A stretch of DNA of 6,133 nt from Bacillota bacterium (GCA_003343765.1 QAKO01000018.1:1-6133), one strand, 5' to 3'; numbered from the stretch's first letter, positions 1-5,710 are shown. A program made the numbers and translations. The notes: generated by a model from the sequence alone, not told the origin.

Positions 1-1
1 C

Positions 2-1162
2 AATGCGTCGCAGGTTACAAACCCGCCCATCGATCCGCTGCGTGAACCGATGGAAACGCAGCTGTGGCTGGGTAAGCGTACGACGAAGATCGAGCGCGAC
101 GAAAAGGGCAGACTGAAAAATACGTTGGCTCCGCAGCTGAAGCTCAAAGTTCCGATCATGTTCTCGGCAATGAGTTACGGTTCGATCAGCTACAACGCGC
201 ACGAATCATTGGCGAGGGCGGCGGAGGAGCTGGGTACCTATTACAATACGGGCGAAGGCGGTCTGCACAAAGATTTTTACAAATACGGAAAGAATACGAT
301 CGTGCAGGTAGCGTCGGGGCGGTTCGGCGTATATAAAGATTATCTGGACACGGCGGCGGCGATCGAGATCAAGATGGGGCAGGGTGCAAAGCCGGGTATC
401 GGCGGACATCTTCCCGGAGAAAAAATTTCGGCGGATGTTTCCGAAACGCGCATGATCCCGCAGGGAGTGGACGCAATTTCTCCCGCGCCGCATCATGACA
501 TTTATTCGATCGAAGATCTGCGCCAGCTTGTCTATTCGCTCAAAGAAGCGACCGATTACAAAAAACCCGTGATCGTGAAGATCGCGGCGGTGCATAACTG
601 TGCGGCGATCGCGAGCGGTATTGCGAGAAGCGGTGCGGATATCATAGCGATCGACGGGTATCGCGGCGGTACGGGGGCTGCGCCCACGCGCATCCGCGAC
701 AACGTCGGTATCCCCATAGAGCTTGCGCTTGCGCAGGTCGATGAACGCCTGCGGGAAGAGGGGATCCGCGACGAAGTTTCTATTGTTGTGGGAGGATCGG
801 TGCGTTCGAGCGCGGACGTCGTGAAAGCGATCGCGCTGGGTGCGGACGCGTGCTACATCGGAACGGCGGCATTGCTGGCGCTCGGGTGCCATCTTTGCAG
901 GACTTGCCAGACGGGCAAATGCAACTGGGGTATCGCGACGCAGCGTCCCGATCTCGTAAAGCGGCTGAATCCCGATCTCGGCTATAAGCGGCTCGTGAAT
1001 CTGGTGACGGCATGGAACCATGAAATCCAGGAAATGATGGGCGGTATGGGTATCAACTCGGTGGAAGCACTGCGCGGAAACCGCCTGATGCTGCGCGGGA
1101 TCGGGCTTACGGACACCGAACTTTCCGTTCTTGGCATAAAATACGCGGGAGAAAGTATGTAA
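2..1162 (+). CDS. gltB: Glutamate synthase large subunit, FMN-binding central domain (5' partial)
   Basis: This is the synthase domain of glutamate synthase, which uses ammonia and 2-oxoglutarate with reducing power from FMN and an iron-sulfur cluster to make glutamate in the cytoplasm. The frame is open from base 2 and reads NASQVTNPPIDPLREP before the ATG at 50, a typical GltB interdomain sequence, so the gene starts upstream and 50 is not the true start. 386 residues are visible. Recognisable motifs are QGAKPGIGGHLPG (about 377-415), SPAPHHDIYSIEDL (about 479-520), AIDGYRGGTGAAPT (about 647-690) and GGSVRSSADVV. The cluster ligands follow as C-x5-C-x4-C, with Cys codons at 887, 905 and 920 and an extra Cys at 896. 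The protein stops soon after this domain, with no GXGXG module; that module is separate at 4359-5081. The glutaminase domain is presumably upstream or on another gene. This split architecture is known in archaea and some anaerobic bacteria. Confidence 0.93.
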   Translation, partial: NASQVTNPPIDPLREPMETQLWLGKRTTKIERDEKGRLKNTLAPQLKLKVPIMFSAMSYGSISYNAHESLARAAEELGTYYNTGEGGLHKDFYKYGKNTIVQVASGRFGVYKDYLDTAAAIEIKMGQGAKPGIGGHLPGEKISADVSETRMIPQGVDAISPAPHHDIYSIEDLRQLVYSLKEATDYKKPVIVKIAAVHNCAAIASGIARSGADIIAIDGYRGGTGAAPTRIRDNVGIPIELALAQVDERLREEGIRDEVSIVVGGSVRSSADVVKAIALGADACYIGTAALLALGCHLCRTCQTGKCNWGIATQRPDLVKRLNPDLGYKRLVNLVTAWNHEIQEMMGGMGINSVEALRGNRLMLRGIGLTDTELSVLGIKYAGESM

Positions 1163-1183
1163 ATCTTGTGATTTTATGCAAAA

Positions 1184-1202
1184 TTCGCTTTTCACGAGCG
1201 AA
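1184..1202. repeat. Inverted repeat overlapping the purA -35 element
   Basis: Arms TTCGCT (1184-1189) and AGCGAA (1197-1202) are perfect 6-bp complements separated by 7 bases. On the + strand the hairpin is followed by A residues, so it is not a + strand terminator for the upstream glt gene; on the - strand it is followed by only four T residues. Because the left arm touches the proposed -35 hexamer, it could be an operator for a dimeric repressor. That role is inferred from position only. Confidence 0.4.
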
Positions 1203-1217
1203 AAAATAAGGTATAAT
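1189..1217 (+). promoter_or_regulatory. Probable sigma-A promoter for purA
   Basis: A perfect -10 hexamer TATAAT lies at 1212-1217. Seventeen bases upstream is TTTTCA (1189-1194), matching four of six positions of the -35 consensus TTGACA. Initiation would fall near 1223-1225, giving a leader of about 55 bases. The spacer is far more AT-rich than the flanking genes. No terminator separates the upstream glt gene from purA, so read-through transcription is also possible. Confidence 0.7.
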
Positions 1218-1267
1218 ATACAGTATGGAGAACTGTTTGTTCTTGAATCTGCAAAATTATATCTTGT

Positions 1268-1274
1268 GAGGAAG
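1268..1274 (+). promoter_or_regulatory. Ribosome binding site of purA
   Basis: GAGGAAG lies 5 bases before the ATG at 1280 and supports that start. It overlaps the last bases of the second ATCTTGTGA word. Confidence 0.6.
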
Positions 1275-1279
1275 TTCAT

Positions 1280-2551
1280 ATGTTAACATCTATTGTCGGT
1301 ATCAACTGGGGCGATGAAGGCAAAGGCCGCATGGTAGACCTGCTTTCCAAAGATTTCGACATTGTGTGCCGTTATCAGGGCGGTAACAACGCGGGACACA
1401 CGGTCATCAACGAGCGCGGCAAGTTCGTTCTGAACCTGCTCCCGTCGGGGATTTTGCGTGAAGACGTCGTATGCGTCATGGGTCCCGGCATGGTCATCGA
1501 CATCAAGCATCTTGCCGGTGAGATGGCGCGCTTGCGCGAAGCGGGGATCGTCATTACACCGAAGAATCTGAAGATTTCCGACCGTGCGGTCATCACGATG
1601 CCGTACAACGTACAGCAGGACTGTCTGGAAGAAGAGCGTCTTGCTGACAAAAAATTCGGCTCGACAAAGCGCGGAATCGCGCCCGTATATGCGGACAAAT
1701 ACCTCAAAAAGGCATTCCGCATGGGCGAACTTCTGAACATGGAGCTTCTCAAAAAGCGCGTTCCCGATATCGTGGAATGGAAAAATCTCACGATCGAAAA
1801 GGCGTACGGAGCGGAGGCGGTCAAAGCGGAAGACATGATCGCTTACTTCGAAGAGTACGGAACGCCGCTCAAAGATTATATCGTAGATACGGGATTGTAT
1901 CTGAACGAAGCGAACAAAGCGGGCAAGAAGATCATGTTCGAAGCACAGCTGGGTGCTCTGCGTGACATTGATTTCGGTATTTATCCGTACACGTCTTCGT
2001 CCAACACGATCGCGGCGTATGCGCCGATCGGTGCGGGCGTCCCGAATCTCAAATTGGACAACGTGATCGGGATCATGAAGGCTTATTCTTCGTGCGTAGG
2101 GGAAGGCCCGTTCACGACGGAGTTTTTCGGCGAAAAAGCGGAAAAACTGCGCGCGGCAGGCGGAGAATACGGTGCTGCGACGGGCAGACCCCGCCGTGTC
2201 GGCCCGTTTGATGTGGTTGCTTCCAAATACGGGATCCGCTGCCAGGGCGCGGATGAAATTGCGCTGACGAAACTGGATATCCTTTCGGGACATGAAGAGC
2301 TGGAAATCTGTACGGCGTACGAATTGAACGGCAAAAAGCTGACGGAATTCCCGTTCACGGACGTTCTGGATCAGTGCAAGCCTGTGTTTGAAAAGATCAA
2401 AGGCTGGAACTGCGATATATCCAAATGCCGTAAAAAGGAAGATCTGCCCAAAGAAGCGCTCGATTACATCCATTTTATCGAACGCGCCTGTGAATGTAAA
2501 ATCCGTTACGTATCTGTGGGTGCAGAGCGTGACGCTTATATTGAAATGTAA
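1280..2551 (+). CDS. purA: Adenylosuccinate synthetase (divergent)
   Basis: PurA joins IMP and aspartate using GTP to form adenylosuccinate, the first committed step from IMP to AMP, in the cytoplasm. The product has 423 residues against 432 in E. coli. The N-terminal WGDEGKGR loop carries the catalytic Asp12 and is followed by GGNNAGHTV with the catalytic His40. TGRPRR lies at 301-306 and TKLD at 330-333, the same numbering as the E. coli substrate-binding arginines and guanine-recognising Lys/Asp. The C-terminal base-binding segment reads SVGAERD (412-418). Several normally strict positions differ: GINWGDEGKG for GTQWGDEGKG, FEAQLG for FEGAQG, STKRGIAPVY for TTGRGIGPAY, and SVGA for SVGP. 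Catalytic residues remain, so activity is expected. It lies between two glutamate synthase genes, with its own promoter in front and a terminator behind. Confidence 0.93.
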   Translation: MLTSIVGINWGDEGKGRMVDLLSKDFDIVCRYQGGNNAGHTVINERGKFVLNLLPSGILREDVVCVMGPGMVIDIKHLAGEMARLREAGIVITPKNLKISDRAVITMPYNVQQDCLEEERLADKKFGSTKRGIAPVYADKYLKKAFRMGELLNMELLKKRVPDIVEWKNLTIEKAYGAEAVKAEDMIAYFEEYGTPLKDYIVDTGLYLNEANKAGKKIMFEAQLGALRDIDFGIYPYTSSSNTIAAYAPIGAGVPNLKLDNVIGIMKAYSSCVGEGPFTTEFFGEKAEKLRAAGGEYGAATGRPRRVGPFDVVASKYGIRCQGADEIALTKLDILSGHEELEICTAYELNGKKLTEFPFTDVLDQCKPVFEKIKGWNCDISKCRKKEDLPKEALDYIHFIERACECKIRYVSVGAERDAYIEM

Positions 2552-2572
2552 CATCATGGCAACATGTAAAAA

Positions 2573-2624
2573 GGGTGCCGTGATGGCTTGCCGTGCAAAA
2601 ATCGGCAGATAATCACGGAAACCC
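2573..2624 (+). ncRNA. Structured leader RNA element upstream of the Fe-S protein gene
   Basis: Three stacked helices can form between purA and the terminator: GGGT/ACCC (2573-2576 with 2621-2624), CCGTGAT/ATCACGG (2578-2584 with 2612-2618) and TGCCG/CGGCA (2589-2593 with 2603-2607, 9-base loop). The heptamer TGCCGTG occurs twice (2576-2582 and 2589-2595), so alternative pairings are possible. I could not match it to a riboswitch family I know (including TPP, FMN, cobalamin, SAM, lysine, THF, ZTP and glutamine elements). It lacks the paired six-base loops with A1 and G4 typical of ANTAR targets. It may be an aptamer, a protein-binding leader, or simply part of an attenuator; the role is inferred. 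Confidence 0.45.
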
Positions 2625-2628
2625 GTCA

Positions 2629-2666
2629 GCCTCTGCTGCGGCGTTCCGCAAGCGGAGGCTTTTTTT
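2629..2666 (+). terminator. Strong intrinsic terminator / attenuator in front of the Fe-S protein gene
   Basis: An 8-bp outer stem (2629-2636 with 2652-2659, one G-U pair) continues through a single bulged A (2651) into a 5-bp inner stem (2637-2641 with 2646-2650) capped by CGTT. Seven T residues follow at 2660-2666. The T run ends directly at the ATG of the next gene (2667). It therefore terminates purA transcripts or attenuates transcription into the downstream glt genes. The 3' arm carries the next gene's ribosome binding site. Confidence 0.88.
2654..2658 (+). promoter_or_regulatory. Ribosome binding site buried in the terminator stem
   Basis: GGAGG sits 8 bases before the ATG at 2667, an ideal spacing. 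All five bases are paired in the terminator hairpin (with 2630-2634). It is the only plausible Shine-Dalgarno sequence for this start. Confidence 0.75.
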
Positions 2667-3101
2667 ATGAAACGTATCTACGTAAACGAAAAATGGTGTC
2701 TTGGCTGTCATCTTTGCGAGTACGAATGTGCTTTTGCGAACTCGGGACTCACGGATATGGTCAAGGCGCTCAAAGGCAAAAAGATCCATCCCAACATTCG
2801 CGTGGAAGATTATGGCGACGTGCATTTTGCGGTCAATTGCCGTCATTGCACGGATGCTGTTTGCGTACGTTCCTGTATTGCAGGGGCATTGTCGTTTGAC
2901 GGGGAAATGGTACGGATCGATCAGAATAAGTGCGTCGGGTGTCTGACCTGTGTGCTTGTCTGTCCGTACGGTGCCATTTTGCCCGACGATGAAGGGCATG
3001 TGGCGCAGAAATGTATGCTCTGTACGAACAATTTCAGCAAAGAGCCGAATTGTGTACGGCATTGCCTGAACAATGCGATCGTCTATGAGGAGAGGGATTG
3101 A
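2667..3101 (+). CDS. HycB-like electron-transfer protein with four [4Fe-4S] clusters
   Basis: A 144-residue soluble ferredoxin-type protein of the HycB/DmsB family, expected to shuttle electrons to or from glutamate synthase. Sixteen cysteines form four groups: C11/C14/C17/C21, C58/C61/C66/C70, C89/C92/C95/C99 and C116/C119/C129/C133. This is enough for four [4Fe-4S] clusters, with ligands swapped between groups as is usual in this family. I see no signal peptide or membrane segment, so it is cytoplasmic. The start at 2667 follows GGAGG by 8 bases and begins immediately after a terminator T run. Its stop overlaps the TTG triplet at 3098 just ahead of the flavoprotein start, indicating one transcript and probably a stoichiometric complex. 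In classical GltS two clusters reside in the N-terminal domain of GltD; here this unrelated protein probably fills that role (inference). Confidence 0.9.
   Translation: MKRIYVNEKWCLGCHLCEYECAFANSGLTDMVKALKGKKIHPNIRVEDYGDVHFAVNCRHCTDAVCVRSCIAGALSFDGEMVRIDQNKCVGCLTCVLVCPYGAILPDDEGHVAQKCMLCTNNFSKEPNCVRHCLNNAIVYEERD
3087..3096 (+). promoter_or_regulatory. Ribosome binding site of the flavoprotein gene
   Basis: The purine-rich run AGGAGAGGG lies within the end of the upstream gene. AGAGGG is 7 bases from the ATG at 3104, while AGGAG is 6 bases from an alternative TTG at 3098. The ATG is preferred because the flavin-binding fold begins right after it. Confidence 0.5.
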
Positions 3102-3103
3102 AT

Positions 3104-4333
3104 ATGCAATATGTGATCATCGGAAATTCAACGGCGGCAGTAGCGGCGGCCGAACAGATCCGCCGGAACGACGGGAAGGGTAAAATCACAATGATTTCGG
3201 ACGAACCGTATCACACATACGGAAGGCCGCTGATTTCGTATTATTTGCTCGGGAAAACGGATGCGGAACGCATGAAATACCGTCCGTCTGATTTTTATGA
3301 GCGCAACCGTATCGACACGATTTTTTCCAAACGTGTTGAAAAAATCGATGCGGAAAAGAAAAAAGTTCTCCTTTCGGACGGGAAGAAGATCGGTTACGAT
3401 AAACTGCTCGTTGCGACGGGAAGCCGTCCGTTCAATCCGCCTATGGAAGGGATCGAGAGCGTGCCTTGCAAGTTTAATTTCATGACGTTTGACGATGCGC
3501 TTGCCCTGGAAAAGGTTCTTTCGCCCGACAAACGCGTACTGATCATCGGCGCCGGGCTGATCGGGCTTAAATGTCTGGAAGGAATTGCCGACAGGGTGCG
3601 CGAAGTTGCCGTCGTGGATATGGCGGATCGCGTGCTTCCCAGTATTCTGGACGAATACGGCGCGTCGCTGGTGCGGCATGAACTGGAAGAACACAAAGCG
3701 ACGTTTTATCTTTCGGACAGCGTGCAGAAATTCGAAGGAAACACGGCATATCTCAAGAGCGGAAAAGAGATCGCGTTCGACATTCTCGTGGTAGCGGTCG
3801 GGGTGCGTCCGAACGTGGAACTGGTGAAAGATGCGGGCGGCAAAGTCGGCCGCGGTATTCTTACGGATGACAGACAGGAAACATCTTTAAAGGATGTCTA
3901 TGCCGCGGGCGATTGCACGGAAAGTTATGACATCACCGCGCAGACCAGCAGAATTTTGGCTCTGTTGCCCAACGCGCAGTTCCAGGGCGCGTGCGCGGGT
4001 GCGAATATGGCAGGCGGCGAAGTTCATTTTACCAATGCCGTGCCGATGAATGCGATCGGGTTTTTCGGGTCACATATTCTGACGGCAGGTTCATATTTTG
4101 GTGATACGTACGTCGAAAAAAGCGGCGATACCTATAAAAAGCTCTTTTATTCGGAGAACAAACTCAACGGTTTTATCCTGGTAAACAAGCCGGAGAAGGC
4201 GGGGATATACACGTCGTTGCTGCGCAATGCGACGCCTCTGGACGAAGTGGATTTTGAAGCGTTGAAAAAAGAACCTGCGCTGATGGCATTTTCGGCGCAA
4301 TACCGTGCGGAGAAACTTTCCCGGCGCGTATGA
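3104..4333 (+). CDS. FAD-dependent NAD(P)H oxidoreductase, NirB/rubredoxin-reductase type
   Basis: A 409-residue cytoplasmic flavoprotein that probably passes electrons between NAD(P)H and the adjacent Fe-S protein for glutamate synthesis. The N-terminal strand YVIIGNSTAA is the FAD-binding loop in the GNS form seen in NirB-like enzymes rather than GxGxxG. ATGSRP lies at 104-109, the second dinucleotide fold IIGAGLIG (GxGxxG, G149 to G154) binds NAD(P), and the FAD-contacting AAGDC is at 267-271. The last roughly 100 residues form the interface domain. I see no redox-active CxxC, so it is not a thioredoxin reductase or dihydrolipoamide dehydrogenase type. It is not homologous in layout to GltD, though its position suggests the same job. 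A TTG at 3098 would add two residues. The preceding stop overlaps that TTG, and the next gene begins 25 bases after this stop, supporting an operon. Whether NADH or NADPH is used cannot be told. Confidence 0.88.
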   Translation: MQYVIIGNSTAAVAAAEQIRRNDGKGKITMISDEPYHTYGRPLISYYLLGKTDAERMKYRPSDFYERNRIDTIFSKRVEKIDAEKKKVLLSDGKKIGYDKLLVATGSRPFNPPMEGIESVPCKFNFMTFDDALALEKVLSPDKRVLIIGAGLIGLKCLEGIADRVREVAVVDMADRVLPSILDEYGASLVRHELEEHKATFYLSDSVQKFEGNTAYLKSGKEIAFDILVVAVGVRPNVELVKDAGGKVGRGILTDDRQETSLKDVYAAGDCTESYDITAQTSRILALLPNAQFQGACAGANMAGGEVHFTNAVPMNAIGFFGSHILTAGSYFGDTYVEKSGDTYKKLFYSENKLNGFILVNKPEKAGIYTSLLRNATPLDEVDFEALKKEPALMAFSAQYRAEKLSRRV

Positions 4334-4343
4334 AGAGGGCGAG

Positions 4344-4350
4344 GGAGGAG
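4344..4350 (+). promoter_or_regulatory. Ribosome binding site deciding the start of the GXGXG gene
   Basis: GGAGGAG precedes the ATG at 4359 with about 8-10 bases of A-rich spacing. An in-frame ATA/ATG-like extension back to 4305 would lie within the previous gene and add 18 residues of low-complexity, unrelated sequence, so the 4359 start is chosen. Confidence 0.7.
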
Positions 4351-4358
4351 AAAAAATT

Positions 4359-5081
4359 ATGAGAATCGATGCGAACGGACTTCATTTTTCTGTCCTGGAC
4401 AAAGCGGTGCGCGATGCCGGGGACAGGGATATTATTATAGATAATTGTATCGGACAGCGCTATATCGGCAGCGGACTGTCCGGGAAAAATGTTGTGATCA
4501 ACGGGACGCCCGGAAACGCGTTGGGTGCGTACCTGAACGGGGCGGATATAACGGTGCACGGAAACGTTCAGGAAGCGACGGGCGACACCATGAACGGCGG
4601 AGAGATCGTCGTTTACGGCAGTGCGGGCGATGCAACGGGGTATGCGATGCGCGGCGGCAAGATTTTAGTGGAAGGCGACGTCGGATATCGTTGCGGCATT
4701 CATATGAAAGCGTATCGGGAAAATAAACCTGCCATCGTGATCGGCGGCAGAACGGGCAGCTTTTTGGGTGAGTACCAGGCGGGCGGCATTATCATTGTGC
4801 TGGGCGATTCGCTGGGTGAAAAGCCCGTGATCGGCAATTTCTGCGGTACGGGTATGCACGGCGGCGAGATGTATGTGCGCTGTGAGCAGATCCCCACGCG
4901 CCTTCCTGCGCAGGTCAAAGCGGAGCGTTTGGAGCGGCTTCCCGAAGGCGAAGCGGCACAGCTCGTGCGCGAATGGTGCGCAAAGTTCGGCAAAGACAGC
5001 GAAAAGTATTTGAATTGTATCTACTATCGCCTGACGCCGGACAGCGCCAATCCTTATAAGCAGATGTATACGCAGAATTAA
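4359..5081 (+). CDS. Glutamate synthase GXGXG-domain subunit (stand-alone GltB C-terminal module)
   Basis: A 240-residue protein equal to the C-terminal GXGXG domain of classical GltB, which forms a right-handed beta-helix that holds the enzyme's other domains in place. Repeats of roughly 18-20 residues with G-x-x-x-G-x-G spacing run through most of the first 170 residues, for example NGADITVHGN, NGGEIVVYGS and RGGKILVEGD, and end in FCGTGMHGGEMYVR. The last 60 residues are helical in character with charged and aromatic residues and may dock on the FMN subunit. Homologous stand-alone modules also occur in formylmethanofuran dehydrogenase subunit C, but the gltB FMN gene and redox partners nearby argue for glutamate synthase. 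No catalytic residues are expected. It follows the flavoprotein by 25 bases and shares its transcript. Confidence 0.9.
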   Translation: MRIDANGLHFSVLDKAVRDAGDRDIIIDNCIGQRYIGSGLSGKNVVINGTPGNALGAYLNGADITVHGNVQEATGDTMNGGEIVVYGSAGDATGYAMRGGKILVEGDVGYRCGIHMKAYRENKPAIVIGGRTGSFLGEYQAGGIIIVLGDSLGEKPVIGNFCGTGMHGGEMYVRCEQIPTRLPAQVKAERLERLPEGEAAQLVREWCAKFGKDSEKYLNCIYYRLTPDSANPYKQMYTQN

Positions 5082-5112
5082 GTTGCGGTTTTGCGGAGTT
5101 TGTACTTTCCCA

Positions 5113-5120
5113 GAAGGGGG
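5113..5120 (+). promoter_or_regulatory. Ribosome binding site of the ANTAR gene
   Basis: GAAGGGGG lies 11 bases before the ATG at 5132. It could weakly pair with TTCCC at 5107-5111 across an AGAA loop, but two of the five pairs are G-U. Confidence 0.5.
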
Positions 5121-5131
5121 CGAACCAGATC

Positions 5132-5689
5132 ATGAAAAGAATTTTGATTTGCTGTGACGCGGCGGCTGTTGCGGAAAAGATCGCCGGTATCCTGTGTGAA
5201 AACGGTTACGAAGCGGTCGTTGAAAACAGGGAAGAAGCTGAAAAGGAAAACGGCGAAGCGTGTGCGGCGGCAATATTTGTGCTTTCCGGATTGCAGGGAT
5301 GGCGGCAGACCGTGAGCCGCTTTTCGCTGGAAACGTCGGCAGGGGTGCTTGTGCTGATCAAGGAAGCGCGGCGGCAGGAAGCGGAAAGTGAGCTTTCGGG
5401 CTTGGGCATACCCGTTTTGCCTTTGCAGACGCCGTCCAATATATTTCTGACGGCAGTGGATTTTGCTGTGAAATCAGGGGAAAGACTTTCCGCGATACGG
5501 AGTGAGAACAGGAAATTGAAAGACACGATCAGCGACCTCAAACTCGTCGACCGTGCCAAGTGCGCGCTGATCCAGTATCTGAACATGACGGAAGCGGACG
5601 CACATCGGTTTATTGAAAAACAAGCGATGGATAAACGATTGCCGAGGCGTGAGATCGCCTTGCGTATTCTCAATACATATGAAAGTTGA
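5132..5689 (+). CDS. ANTAR-domain RNA-binding antiterminator with degenerate receiver
   Basis: A 185-residue regulator related to NasR, AmiR, EutV and the clostridial nitrogen regulator NitR. Residues 1-110 look like a response-regulator receiver fold (MKRILICCD at the first strand), but the strand that should end in the phosphorylated Asp reads AAIFVLSG (46-53), with Ser at that place, and the conserved Lys near IPVLPLQTP is absent. It is therefore probably not controlled by phosphorylation. A helical linker at about 117-138 resembles the coiled coil used for dimerisation. The ANTAR domain follows at about 135-182, with the signature VDRAKCALIQYLNMTEADAH and a final EIALRIL helix. ANTAR proteins bind tandem six-base-loop hairpins and prevent terminator formation. 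Its place behind glutamate synthase genes suggests control of nitrogen assimilation; the signal and RNA targets are unknown. dapF follows by 21 bases. Confidence 0.88.
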   Translation: MKRILICCDAAAVAEKIAGILCENGYEAVVENREEAEKENGEACAAAIFVLSGLQGWRQTVSRFSLETSAGVLVLIKEARRQEAESELSGLGIPVLPLQTPSNIFLTAVDFAVKSGERLSAIRSENRKLKDTISDLKLVDRAKCALIQYLNMTEADAHRFIEKQAMDKRLPRREIALRILNTYES

Positions 5690-5696
5690 GAGAGTG

Positions 5697-5704
5697 AAAA
5701 AGGT
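5697..5704 (+). promoter_or_regulatory. Ribosome binding site of dapF
   Basis: AAAAAGGT, with AAGG at 5700-5703, lies 7 bases before the ATG at 5711. No promoter or terminator is visible in the 21-base gap after the ANTAR gene. Confidence 0.5.
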
Positions 5705-5710
5705 GTACGT

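Larger units (their letters stand above)
1163..1269 (+). repeat. Two 9-bp words, each present twice, flanking the purA promoter
   Basis: ATCTTGTGA occurs at 1163-1171 and 1261-1269. TGCAAAATT occurs at 1177-1185 and 1250-1258. The order of the two words is reversed between the upstream and downstream copies, so the pairs bracket the promoter and the transcribed leader. The second ATCTTGTGA runs into the purA ribosome binding site. Function is unknown; paired binding sites for a regulator are possible, and AT-rich chance similarity cannot be excluded. Confidence 0.4.

Noticed and set aside
50..52. ATG at 50 as the start of the glutamate synthase gene
   Set aside because: The frame is open from base 2, and the 16 codons before the ATG encode conserved GltB sequence (QVTNPPIDPLRE), so the gene begins outside the window.
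1184..1206. Hairpin TTCGCT/AGCGAA as a terminator of the upstream glt gene
   Set aside because: On the + strand the stem is followed by A residues, not T residues, and it overlaps the purA promoter; it is listed as an inverted repeat instead.
206..1279. Long - strand open frame opposite the glutamate synthase gene
   Set aside because: It is the antisense shadow of a conserved gene, with an Arg/His-rich translation and no family resemblance.
1283..2557. Long - strand open frame opposite purA
   Set aside because: It is the antisense shadow of a clear PurA gene. Its translation is rich in Arg, Phe and His with no recognisable domain, as expected from codon bias on the other strand.
2573..2666. 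Canonical tandem hexaloop ANTAR target
   Set aside because: No pair of stems with six-base loops carrying A at position 1 and G at position 4 could be drawn, and the terminator's 5' arm and loop contain no A.
2388..2899. Small + strand frames spanning the purA end and the leader
   Set aside because: They overlap purA, the terminator and the Fe-S gene in other frames, have no ribosome binding site and show no domain.
4305..4358. Earlier start for the GXGXG protein
   Set aside because: It would lie within the preceding gene, has no ribosome binding site, and the added 18 residues do not fit the domain, whereas GGAGGAG precedes 4359.
5082..5131. Promoter or terminator between the GXGXG gene and the ANTAR gene
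   Set aside because: The 50-base gap has a repeated TTGCGG (5083-5088 and 5091-5096) but no convincing -10 element and no stem followed by T residues; co-transcription is simpler.
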